Notes under the pieces: model-generated | The model's database searches: none | What the model was told of the DNA's origin: nothing | Seen by the model: the letters and a program-made list of their open reading frames with translations, nothing else | Program-made: the position numbers and the translations under genes | Shown: positions 1-6,717 of the stretch, one piece after another | Position numbering within the stretch: position 1 is the stretch's first letter | Layout of the letters: the number at the start of each line of letters is the position of its first letter | Origin: Ruminococcus sp. CAG:382 | Lineage (GTDB): Bacteria > Bacillota > Clostridia > Oscillospirales > CAG-382 | NCBI GenBank assembly: GCA_000433115.1 | Contig: FR892162.1 | Coordinates: 1 to 13,032, forward strand | Direction of reading: 5' to 3' | Length of the DNA stretch: 13,032 nucleotides

Positions 1-87
1 CCCTACGCGGGGGACGACAAATACCCCCGTATCGCCGATAAGTCAGCGGAAAATTTCAATCCACGTCCCCCCTACGCGGGGGACGAC
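1..87 (-). CRISPR. Type I-C CRISPR array, leader-proximal end (partial)
   Basis: One complete 35-nt repeat lies at 53-87, one partial repeat (18 nt, identical over that length) at 1-18, and one 34-nt spacer at 19-52; the array continues beyond the window. On the minus strand the repeat begins GTCGTCCCCC and ends TGGATTGAAAT, the hallmark of type I-C repeats. Repeat bases 3-10 (CGTCCCCC) and 17-24 (GGGGGACG) form a perfect 8-bp stem with a 6-nt loop. Exactly 11 nt follow the stem, matching the 11-nt 5' handle left by Cas5c cleavage in this subtype. The orientation makes the array co-directional with the cas genes, with the cas7 side being the leader side. The exact repeat/spacer boundary is uncertain by 1-2 nt because only one full repeat is visible. 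Confidence 0.93.
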
Positions 88-130
88 TGCAAATTGGCGT
101 TTGATGTGCTATGATAATATACATTCCATA
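88..130 (-). promoter_or_regulatory. Very short CRISPR leader between cas7c and the array
   Basis: Only 43 nt separate the cas7c stop from the first repeat. The stretch is AT-rich on its cas7 side and carries a TATATT/TATTAT-like box on the minus strand, but no convincing -35 and no terminator. The array may therefore be read through from the cas operon. Leader assignment follows from repeat orientation. Confidence 0.5.
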
Positions 131-982
131 TCATACGCCGTCGATCTCTTCGCAGGAAAGCCCGTCAAGGCTGTTTACGGTTATCTTATAGTCTTCAACA
201 GATGTCGGCTCCGTGATTCCTTCCTTTAGGGAAACATTTACAAGGCGATGTACCTTCGCTGCGGAGTACTGACCATCTTTGCAGTTGTGTTTCCACCAGT
301 ACAGCTTTACCACTTCCATTGAGACGTCCGGACGAGCCGCAGACGAATCGTTTACGAAAAGGGTACGGAGACACTCTTTTACTGTTTCGGCATCCTCTTC
401 GGTAAAGCCGGTTTTTTCCGCAAGCTGTACATTAATGGAGCCTTTGACTGTATAAAGCCCGAATCTGACAAAATGCTTTGTTCCCATTGTATCACTACCG
501 CGTTCCTGACCGTCTTTTTTGTCTCCGCTGACACTCTTTGTTATCTGCATGGATTGAATATCGACGGGGTCCGCACTCTTTGCGAGATGAATTGAAACGG
601 GACCGCGCACGCCGACGGAAGAACACGCAAAGCCCTTGAAAGCAAATACCTGCCCGAACGCTCTGACATCCAGCCAGGTCTCACAGGCGGTCTTGAAAAA
701 CTCGTCCGCGTTTTTGAGCTTTTCCAATCCATTGTCCTTTGCACGGTCCTTAAGGCTGGCTTCTCCATCGTCGCATCTGTCATCAGATTGAACGAATATG
801 GGATGTCCGATGTCTTGCATGCGGTTGCGGATTTTTCTCTTTATGCACACGTCGGAAATTTCGCCGAAGCCGTCATAATCCGTGCGCGGTCTGTTCCCAC
901 CGAGCGGATCTCCGTTGGGATTTGCATTTGTCACCGTTATAATCGCTTCAAAATCAATTTTGTTTGTGAGTGTTGTGCTCAT
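131..982 (-). CDS. cas7: Cas7c (Csd2), type I-C Cascade backbone protein
   Basis: A 283-residue RAMP-fold protein of the Csd2/Cas7c family, at the usual family length. Several copies polymerise along the crRNA to form the backbone of the type I-C effector complex in the cytoplasm. The N-terminus shows the family pattern: a first beta strand (residues about 9-18), then NANPNGDPLGGNRPRTD and the EISDVCIKRKIRNR segment (about residues 42-55). The start ATG shares ATGA with the cas8c stop (4-nt overlap), and GGAGG lies 10 nt upstream. It is the last cas gene before the array; cas4, cas1 and cas2 would normally follow but do not. Assignment is based on family sequence patterns plus operon position and is secure. 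Confidence 0.95.
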   Translation of the reverse strand: MSTTLTNKIDFEAIITVTNANPNGDPLGGNRPRTDYDGFGEISDVCIKRKIRNRMQDIGHPIFVQSDDRCDDGEASLKDRAKDNGLEKLKNADEFFKTACETWLDVRAFGQVFAFKGFACSSVGVRGPVSIHLAKSADPVDIQSMQITKSVSGDKKDGQERGSDTMGTKHFVRFGLYTVKGSINVQLAEKTGFTEEDAETVKECLRTLFVNDSSAARPDVSMEVVKLYWWKHNCKDGQYSAAKVHRLVNVSLKEGITEPTSVEDYKITVNSLDGLSCEEIDGV

Positions 983-1374
983 TGTTCGTTATCCTCCGGT
1001 TCGTTATTATCTGTATTTCTTTTTGTGTATAAGCTGGTTTTCTGCAAATAATATCCCATAAGGTATTCTTCTCCCAGCGGCTTTCCGATTTCACTTTCGG
1101 GGTATTCCGAGATTACACGCATTATTTCGCCTATAAGTTTATCGTAGTAAGCCCGCGCACCGGGGTTCAGACGGGGATAGTAAGCGCTTTTGAGTTGCTC
1201 GATAATGATTTTCGACGCATACATCGGGCGCTTGACAAACAATGCCTGCATCCGCATTGCGTTCGGCTCCCTCTTTTCACCCTGATCAAAGGCATCACGT
1301 TCCGCCTTTTCCAGAACGGCAAGCAGACGTCCGAACTGATAGTTTCTGTTTTTCTTTTCAGGCTCAAGTGCCAT
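979..1374 (-). CDS. cas11c: Cas11c small subunit from an internal start within cas8c
   Basis: Inside the cas8c frame, codon 484 is an ATG preceded by a perfect AAGGAGG (1383-1389) with 8-nt spacing, the best ribosome binding site in the operon. The product would be 131 residues (beginning MALEPEKKNRNYQF), in frame with and identical to the C-terminus of Cas8c. Type I-C systems are known to make their small subunit Cas11c this way, with copies lining the non-target strand path in Cascade. The size fits, and the residues (LLAVLEKAERDAF, IIIEQLKSAYY, YYDKLIGEIMRVISEY) suggest a helical protein. The upstream K-E-E-W-N codons spell the Shine-Dalgarno, so the site serves both coding and initiation. 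The function is inferred from the subtype; the start is seen directly. Confidence 0.8.
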   Translation of the reverse strand: MALEPEKKNRNYQFGRLLAVLEKAERDAFDQGEKREPNAMRMQALFVKRPMYASKIIIEQLKSAYYPRLNPGARAYYDKLIGEIMRVISEYPESEIGKPLGEEYLMGYYLQKTSLYTKRNTDNNEPEDNEQ

Positions 1375-2823
1375 ATTCCATTCCTCCTTGAATCTGTCAT
1401 ATCTGCATTTTTTTATGATTGCGCAGGTGGTGAAAAGCTGGTTATTCCTGTTCTGCGATTTATCGTCCTCGTACAGCTGAAGCGATGAGCATTTCTGAAC
1501 GGCAGAGCGCATAATGTCCGCAGGGAAGGGTGATCTTTCCAATCTGCAAAGCAACAGTCTTTGCATTGCTCCCGAGAGGATTTTATTATCCGTTTCAACT
1601 TTCTGTATTTCTTTTTCGGTTCGAAGCACACCGTAGGCTGCATCAGCGATGCTTTTTAATGTGGGGGATGTAACTCCGTATTTCCGATGAAGCCATGCAG
1701 TTGTTTCGTCCCAAAAACGCAGCTGTTCCAAAAAGTCATATGCCTTCATTTCGCTGTAATAGCAGACAGAAAGCCGCCCGGTTGTAGCCGCCTCAAATGC
1801 TGCGGTTATCGTCTCATCTTCCGGCTCAAAATTATTCTTGTACCCGAGAACGGCTTCGGCAAGAACTTTACGATAATCGGCAGGCGTCGGCTTTTCACAC
1901 GTCGTTTCAGAGCTTTTGAACAATGAAGCAATGGGACTGGGTGTGGTTTTTCCTTTCGGATTCCAGCATACAAAAATTCTGTTTCCGACCCGCAGCCCGT
2001 CATTTGAAATGACCCATTTCAAGGCATTATGCGCTTTCTGCGATGAAGTGGAGCCTGTTGTCAAAGCCTCGGAATCATCCAGAAATCTTCCTTTGTAAGT
2101 AAAATTAGAGGAATCATTTGCCGAGATCAGTTTTGCATTTCCGAAAAAAGGTACAACGCCTTTGAGATGCTGCTTCGCCGGTGTTGCGAAGGTTCCCGAC
2201 ACGTAGCAAAGTGCTTTTTTTGAAGATGTGTCTGATTTACTTTGACAGTAGTTTGCATACGACTCTATTACCGATCGGCTTTTCCAGACTTCCTCCGGTT
2301 CGCTGCAATCGGATGACAGCACTCTCCAGCACACAAAATCATCTTCTTTTGCTTTCTCTTTTTCGTATACAGACTCAACATCTGCTCGTATCGTGCCTTT
2401 CTTCACATATTCAAGGATTGCTTTCACCTTAGGGCAGGCAAATTCGGAAGCACACCAACCCTGCAGCTGCTTAAGATATGCATCATAGCTCTCTTTGTTT
2501 TCGGGACACATATACATGAGTTTGTCGCAAAGCGGATGTGGAGTGGTCTTTGCGGAGGTGCTTGAACGCCCTGCCGAATCTTCGGTGGCGGGGATTATCA
2601 CTTTTTTCATCTGCTTTTGAGATTTTCCGTTGCTGTCGGGGAAAATGTCGAATATATGTTCTGCTTTGACGAACTCTCCGTTCTCGGTTACGGTTATCGC
2701 TATTTGAACACCGGTAGTAATAAATCCGATTGGTGCCAGCGCGGCTTTCATTGCCTCGGATTCCACTCCGGCAAGGCGTTCCATATTGTCGTATGTTTCA
2801 ACTGCTTTTTGAAAGAGTCCCAT
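979..2823 (-). CDS. cas8c: Cas8c (Csd1), large subunit of type I-C Cascade
   Basis: A 614-residue Csd1-family protein, typical length. In type I-C complexes it recognises the PAM and helps open the target DNA. The open frame extends upstream inside cas5c, but the start is placed at the ATG at 2823: it overlaps the cas5c TGA (TGATG), has GGAGAGG 7 nt upstream, and begins MGLFQKAVETYDNM, as expected for Csd1. A segment around residues 80-105 containing RSS...TTPHPLCDKLMYM resembles the conserved Csd1 PHPL region. The C-terminal region from Met484 probably also serves as the separate small subunit Cas11c (see that entry). The last about 15 residues are polar and acidic and look disordered. Translation is coupled to cas5c before it and to cas7c after it. 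Confidence 0.95.
   Translation of the reverse strand: MGLFQKAVETYDNMERLAGVESEAMKAALAPIGFITTGVQIAITVTENGEFVKAEHIFDIFPDSNGKSQKQMKKVIIPATEDSAGRSSTSAKTTPHPLCDKLMYMCPENKESYDAYLKQLQGWCASEFACPKVKAILEYVKKGTIRADVESVYEKEKAKEDDFVCWRVLSSDCSEPEEVWKSRSVIESYANYCQSKSDTSSKKALCYVSGTFATPAKQHLKGVVPFFGNAKLISANDSSNFTYKGRFLDDSEALTTGSTSSQKAHNALKWVISNDGLRVGNRIFVCWNPKGKTTPSPIASLFKSSETTCEKPTPADYRKVLAEAVLGYKNNFEPEDETITAAFEAATTGRLSVCYYSEMKAYDFLEQLRFWDETTAWLHRKYGVTSPTLKSIADAAYGVLRTEKEIQKVETDNKILSGAMQRLLLCRLERSPFPADIMRSAVQKCSSLQLYEDDKSQNRNNQLFTTCAIIKKCRYDRFKEEWNMALEPEKKNRNYQFGRLLAVLEKAERDAFDQGEKREPNAMRMQALFVKRPMYASKIIIEQLKSAYYPRLNPGARAYYDKLIGEIMRVISEYPESEIGKPLGEEYLMGYYLQKTSLYTKRNTDNNEPEDNEQ
1383..1389 (-). promoter_or_regulatory. 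Internal Shine-Dalgarno for Cas11c
   Basis: AAGGAGG on the minus strand, 8 nt before the in-frame ATG at 1374. It decides the internal Cas11c start and is encoded by the Lys-Glu-Glu codons of cas8c. Confidence 0.8.
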
Positions 2824-3548
2824 CAGTGCACCTCTCCGAATTCTTTTAATCCCGTAAAATTGGCGTTGTCTGCGCCGAAAGCTTTCATTTTCATTTCGTG
2901 AAGATACTTGTGATTTGAACAATCCTGCGGCTTCGGAAAAACTATGACGCCGTTTTCCATTTTTGGATACCAAAAATTGAGTGTCATCCTGCATTTTGTT
3001 TCACCTGAAAACGATTCGTCCGGATATGTGATTCCGTGATACATATGCCCGAAAGAGATCATCGGCGTTTCGTCGTAAGCTCCGCTTCCTTCTCCGAATA
3101 CGCAGGGTTCAACATAGCCCTGACATTCTCTTGTACCGAGAAAAATATCACGTCTGCCTCCTTTTACGATCATCCGCTTTGCAATTTCGTGATGCTTATT
3201 TTCTTTGCGGTCGCCTATAAGCTCGGGGCGGTTTTCATTCCACTCAAAATGAGCGCTGACCTGGTAGCGGCAATCTTTTAGATATGTGTAATACGAAAGG
3301 TCGTTTCCGCCGTTGTACATCATGGTACGGATCCCCTTTGTCTCCATTCGGATCGGATTCATTACCCGTACCTTGTCAATATACCAGATGATCGTCGGTT
3401 TCCAGTACACGGAAGACAGAATTCCTTTCAATGCTTCATATGTCGGAATCTGGTAAGTGCATTTTTCGCCGCCGACCCTTGTTACCGGATCGGAGAACAA
3501 CGCATAGTCACCGACAACCGAGAATTCTACAATATTAGGGTATCGCAT
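2823..3548 (-). CDS. cas5c: Cas5c (Cas5d), pre-crRNA processing endonuclease
   Basis: A 241-residue RAMP-fold protein. In type I-C, which lacks Cas6, Cas5c cuts the repeat RNA at the base of its stem and stays on the 5' handle as a Cascade subunit. The sequence holds Y48 (in ILSSVYWKP) and K118-H119 (in ENKHHEIA). These sit at a constant +2 offset from the catalytic Tyr46, Lys116 and His117 described for Bacillus halodurans Cas5d, so the nuclease looks intact. The N-terminal strand and the VGGEKCTYQIPTYEALKGIL segment are typical of the family. The ATG at 3548 has AAGGAG 7 nt upstream and overlaps the end of cas3 by 22 nt; the stop overlaps the cas8c start by one base. Confidence 0.95.
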   Translation of the reverse strand: MRYPNIVEFSVVGDYALFSDPVTRVGGEKCTYQIPTYEALKGILSSVYWKPTIIWYIDKVRVMNPIRMETKGIRTMMYNGGNDLSYYTYLKDCRYQVSAHFEWNENRPELIGDRKENKHHEIAKRMIVKGGRRDIFLGTRECQGYVEPCVFGEGSGAYDETPMISFGHMYHGITYPDESFSGETKCRMTLNFWYPKMENGVIVFPKPQDCSNHKYLHEMKMKAFGADNANFTGLKEFGEVH

Positions 3549-5899
3549 ATTTTTTCTCCTTCCTTCGGAATAATTATCCCGGTGTTACTGCTGTAATAAT
3601 TCTTGTCGAGAAGCAAAATCTGACCGTCTCCGACAGGAGTTATCGCAGCACATTCGTATAGTTTTTCAAGTTGATATGAAAAAACAGACACTGTATACGG
3701 TTTGGCGTCATCGTATAGCGCTTTTGATACGTTTCCGTTCGAGGAAATCAGCATTTCTGCAATTTTCTCCCCGTCGGACCACGGAACAACGATGCTTGTT
3801 TGCTTAAGATCAAACACTTCAAACAATTTACCGGCAGTCTTAAACGCCTGATGCATGAAAAAGTTTTTGCCCTCTTTACTTGTGTATCTTATGTTTTGCG
3901 ATAGAAGGGAATATATTGACGGGTAATCTTTTTCGGCAAAATCAAAGAAGTCCTTACTTTTTGCCATGTACAGCTTTTTGTAAAAGAATTCTGTTGATTT
4001 GTCTGACGAGAGATTAAAATCAAATTTGATGGCTTCTTTTTCAAAGCAATAAATCAGTGATTCTGTCGCTTTTTTCGCGTCGTAAATATCTTTCAGTACA
4101 GACAGGTTCTCGTCGTAGCAATCAACGATCAGAACCGGAGCATTTGAGCTACATTCGCCGTTTCGGTTGCACCGCCCGGCAGCTTGCACAATATTGTCAA
4201 GCCCTGCGCACAATCGTATTACCGCATCAAAAGAAATATCGACTCCCGCTTCAATAACCTGAGTTGAAATACACAGAAGCTTGCCACGCTCTTTCGATTT
4301 CAGCGCCTTTCTCATTTCGGAAAGAACGCTTTTTCTGTGAGCAGTACACATGCCTGCCGAGAGGTGGTATCGGTTTTCACAAATATCCGTTGTCAAATCA
4401 AACAACGCCGAAGCCTGATCTTTTTTGTTGCAGACAACGAGAACGCTTCGATATTTGTCAAGCAATCCCGAAATGAGTTGAGGGATTTCCGCAAGCCGTT
4501 TTTTGCCCTTGTATGTTATAGAGTTCCGCTTAAATACCTTCGCGTATTTTTGTACGACATCCGGTTCTATGATATTTTTGCATCCGACAATAGGATGAGG
4601 GACCGCCTCAAGACAAGGCTGAGTTGCCGAGCATAGTACCACCGTCGTATTACACAACTTCGAAAGAAAATTTACGGCAGAATTAAATAATGACAGTGTT
4701 TTCAGCGGAACGGTCTGCACTTCGTCGATTACGATAATGCTGTTTGTAAGTGAATGAAATCGCCTCACGGAGGCGGTTTTCCCACTGAAAAGTGTATTAA
4801 GAAATTGTACGAGAGTCGTTATGACGATCGGGCTGTTCCATGAATCGCAAAGAAGTTCATAGCGGTTCAATTCATCATCGGTGAGTTCGTTGGTAATTAT
4901 ATCTGAATGGTGTTCAAGAACAAGCGAGTCGTCTCCGATTGCTTTTCTCATTTCAAGTGCATTTTGTTCCAATATACTGAGCAGGGGTGAGATGAAGAAA
5001 ATGCGCTCTTTACCGAATTTTTCCGCGTGTTTCAATGCATATCTTAAACCCGAGAGCGTTTTGCCCGCACCCGTAGGAAGATTCAACCTGAAAACGCCCC
5101 CGGAATTTGATGCCGCCTGAAAGCACAGGTCTGAAAGCTCGCTTCTGGCGGCTTGAATCTGAGTGACGCATTCAAGTTCAGACAACCGTGAATTGAAGTT
5201 TTCCGTCAATGCTTCCAATATCCCGAGAGTTAAGGTTTTACCTTCTTTGTGTTCCTCATTATTCATGAATGAATACGTATCGCTTCGGTCGGCATCAATC
5301 AGAGCCGAGGTAATAAGTCGTGTCAGAAGCGACAGATAAAAACAGCGCTCATCCGTGCTGCCTGAAATCGTCATAATCAGTTTGATTATTGAAGATATTT
5401 CTTTGACGGAAGATAAAAAGAGCTGATCAATAGAGCATTTGTCCGATATTTCTTCCAGAAAGTTATCCATTGCCATATCGTCGTATGCAGGTTGCTTGTT
5501 CATCCGATGTGTGAATCCGCAATTCCCATCCTCACCAAAGCAATCGAACAAGCCATGATGCCCGCCGATTGCCGAAGACAGAATTTCGACTGTCAAGTCC
5601 TTAATGGGGTCTGTCATAAAACCGGGTGTGGAATGGTAGGTGTTCAGCAAAAATCGGACTGCTGCAAATGTGTGAACGATCGACCCACGGTGTACCACTT
5701 CGCCATGCGATGCTTTTTCTAAATAATTGCGGAATTCATCCGTGCATTTTCCCGCATCATGAAGTAGTCCCGCAAGGTACGCAGTGTCGGCGAGATTTAG
5801 CCGACGGAGGTGATTTCTGGAAATTTCGGCAACATTTCTGCAATGCTGACCGACTGTTTGCTCAGCTTCATCTTTGTTTATATGAGCAGGGAAGGACAT
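3527..5899 (-). CDS. cas3: Cas3 HD nuclease-helicase, type I-C
   Basis: A 790-residue Cas3, a single polypeptide with an N-terminal HD nuclease and a superfamily 2 helicase; it is recruited to Cascade-bound DNA, which it unwinds and degrades. HD domain: H19, H47-D48 in LLHDAGK, H70/H76, and H-H in AIGGHHG near residue 114. Helicase: Walker A LPTGAGKT (274-281, Lys280), Walker B DEVQ (392-395), SAT in LCSATQP, QVIEAGVDIS, and motif VI QAAGRCNRNG with Arg576. All key residues are present, so the enzyme appears active. The start ATG has AAGGAG 8 nt upstream. It is the first cas gene, about 95 nt downstream of a strong promoter, and a small ORF ends two bases before it. Confidence 0.97.
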   Translation of the reverse strand: MSFPAHINKDEAEQTVGQHCRNVAEISRNHLRRLNLADTAYLAGLLHDAGKCTDEFRNYLEKASHGEVVHRGSIVHTFAAVRFLLNTYHSTPGFMTDPIKDLTVEILSSAIGGHHGLFDCFGEDGNCGFTHRMNKQPAYDDMAMDNFLEEISDKCSIDQLFLSSVKEISSIIKLIMTISGSTDERCFYLSLLTRLITSALIDADRSDTYSFMNNEEHKEGKTLTLGILEALTENFNSRLSELECVTQIQAARSELSDLCFQAASNSGGVFRLNLPTGAGKTLSGLRYALKHAEKFGKERIFFISPLLSILEQNALEMRKAIGDDSLVLEHHSDIITNELTDDELNRYELLCDSWNSPIVITTLVQFLNTLFSGKTASVRRFHSLTNSIIVIDEVQTVPLKTLSLFNSAVNFLSKLCNTTVVLCSATQPCLEAVPHPIVGCKNIIEPDVVQKYAKVFKRNSITYKGKKRLAEIPQLISGLLDKYRSVLVVCNKKDQASALFDLTTDICENRYHLSAGMCTAHRKSVLSEMRKALKSKERGKLLCISTQVIEAGVDISFDAVIRLCAGLDNIVQAAGRCNRNGECSSNAPVLIVDCYDENLSVLKDIYDAKKATESLIYCFEKEAIKFDFNLSSDKSTEFFYKKLYMAKSKDFFDFAEKDYPSIYSLLSQNIRYTSKEGKNFFMHQAFKTAGKLFEVFDLKQTSIVVPWSDGEKIAEMLISSNGNVSKALYDDAKPYTVSVFSYQLEKLYECAAITPVGDGQILLLDKNYYSSNTGIIIPKEGEKICDTLIL

Positions 5900-5901
5900 T
5901 T

Positions 5902-5994
5902 TCAGGACTCCTTTTCCGGATTATGTATGTCATCATATATGCCATCGATATGTGGTGGTTTGACGACTGTTTCCTGCAATAAATCCATTAACAT
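5902..5994 (-). CDS. Possible 30-codon leader ORF upstream of cas3
   Basis: The cas operon 5' leader contains an ATG-initiated ORF of 30 codons (second ATG two codons in, giving 28). Its TGA ends two bases before the cas3 ATG, so the AAGGAG of cas3 lies within its last codons. The first ATG falls almost exactly where transcription should start after the TATAAT box, so it would be a leaderless start; the second has no Shine-Dalgarno. The peptide would be acidic, starting MLMDLLQETVV and ending NPEKES. It could couple translation into cas3 or be chance. No family is recognised. Confidence 0.25.
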   Translation of the reverse strand: MLMDLLQETVVKPPHIDGIYDDIHNPEKES

Positions 5995-6000
5995 GCCTAT

Positions 6001-6029
6001 ATTATACATTGCATGGGCGTATTTGTCAA
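6001..6029 (-). promoter_or_regulatory. cas operon promoter (consensus sigma-A)
   Basis: On the minus strand, TTGACA (6024-6029), a 17-nt spacer and TATAAT (6001-6006): both hexamers and the spacing are perfect consensus. The predicted start is near 5994, giving a leader of about 95 nt before cas3. It lacks the TGn extension seen in the other promoters of the window. Confidence 0.85.
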
Positions 6030-6450
6030 GATACGTCGCGTATATGGTGATTTCATTTTTGTTGAAAAACAATTAAAGAAAAATGACATCGAAACAAAAT
6101 GATGCAAATAATTATAAATGCGAATGTTGAGCATTATTCAAGTAACTGCTGGCGAAAAATCCGACTGCGCAATTGCACCATCGGAATTACGCGGTGAAGC
6201 CTTAAGAAAAACGGTACTGTATCGTCTGGAATTGTTAAGCATACAACAATTTGTTGCACAAAAAAAGAGCAGTGCGCGCGCAATGCTCTTTTTTTCTGTG
6301 TATAAACGCCTCAAAAGATTCCCTTAATCCGCGTAAATGTAATGGTACTTCCCGAACAACCGTTTCCTTTTCAATTTTGTAATCAGAAATGTGTCAACAA
6401 ACTAACAGGTAGTTGCTGAATTACTGTGGATCGATTTTCGCATACCGCAG
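6030..6450. other. Gene-free intergenic stretch between the cas promoter and the tRNA-Cys terminator
   Basis: No ORF here has a ribosome binding site. A 69-codon plus-strand frame from 6118 runs straight through a terminator hairpin and is not convincing. Visible structures are an imperfect 24-bp palindrome at 6161-6184 (CCGA...GCAATTGC...TCGG), a small hairpin at 6208-6222 (ACGGTA/TATCGT with one G-U pair) set inside CTTAA/TTAAG, a CAACAA/TTGTTG inverted repeat at 6244-6256, and the terminator at 6260-6296. On the minus strand, short open frames end just before the terminator (one ends KRLFGKYHYIYAD), compatible with a decayed gene tail or a dispersed intergenic repeat. No known RNA family is recognised. 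Confidence 0.5.
6260..6296. terminator. Bidirectional intrinsic terminator
   Basis: AAAAAAGAGCA and TGCTCTTTTTT flank a GC-rich core with TGC/GCA pairing. There is an A-tract on the left and a T-tract on the right, so it would stop transcription from either side. No complete gene that it would serve is visible on either side. Confidence 0.75.
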
Positions 6451-6492
6451 AAATTACAAAAGGCAACCCGCAAGGGGCTGCCTTTTGTAATT

Positions 6493-6493
<1 letters not shown>
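6451..6493 (-). terminator. Terminator of the tRNA-Cys gene
   Basis: A perfect 15-bp inverted repeat (6451-6465 and 6479-6493) encloses CCC-GCAA-GGG, a GNRA-type tetraloop stem. The T-rich downstream arm reads TGCCTTTTGTAATTT on both strands, so the terminator is bidirectional. It abuts the tRNA-Cys 3' end and shares the last base of the encoded CCA. Confidence 0.85.
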
Positions 6494-6567
<74 letters not shown>

Positions 6568-6586
6568 GTTTCCATAGTGCTTGGTT

Positions 6587-6615
6587 ATTGTATCACACCG
6601 AATGGAAAAAGTCAA
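6587..6615 (-). promoter_or_regulatory. tRNA-Cys promoter
   Basis: On the minus strand, TTGACT (6610-6615), a 17-nt spacer and TACAAT (6587-6592), with GTGTGA directly before the -10 (extended TGn). The predicted start is about 13 nt before the mature tRNA 5' end. Confidence 0.8.
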
Positions 6616-6717
6616 GGGTAAATTCTGTTTTTTGCGATATTTTTTATGCAAATACTTTATACGAGAAAGTAAGCATCACGGTCAAATGGTCAGCGACTGT
6701 AATAAACGCTTGAATTT

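Noticed and set aside
2824..2994. Longer cas8c start adding 57 residues inside cas5c
   Set aside because: The extension lies wholly within cas5c, lacks a ribosome binding site and does not look like Csd1; the ATG at 2823 has a good SD and a one-base stop/start overlap.
6138..6242. Minus-strand 34-codon ORF starting MLNNSRRYSTVFLK
   Set aside because: It has no ribosome binding site or promoter and follows a terminator; kept only as part of the unexplained intergenic segment.
6118..6327. Plus-strand 69-codon ORF
   Set aside because: It has no ribosome binding site, reads through a strong terminator hairpin and matches no family I recognise.
6640..6717. Possible terminator after the rRNA methyltransferase
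   Set aside because: TACTTT/AAAGTA forms a short AT-only stem without a clear U-tract; the GGTC repeats nearby are direct, not inverted.
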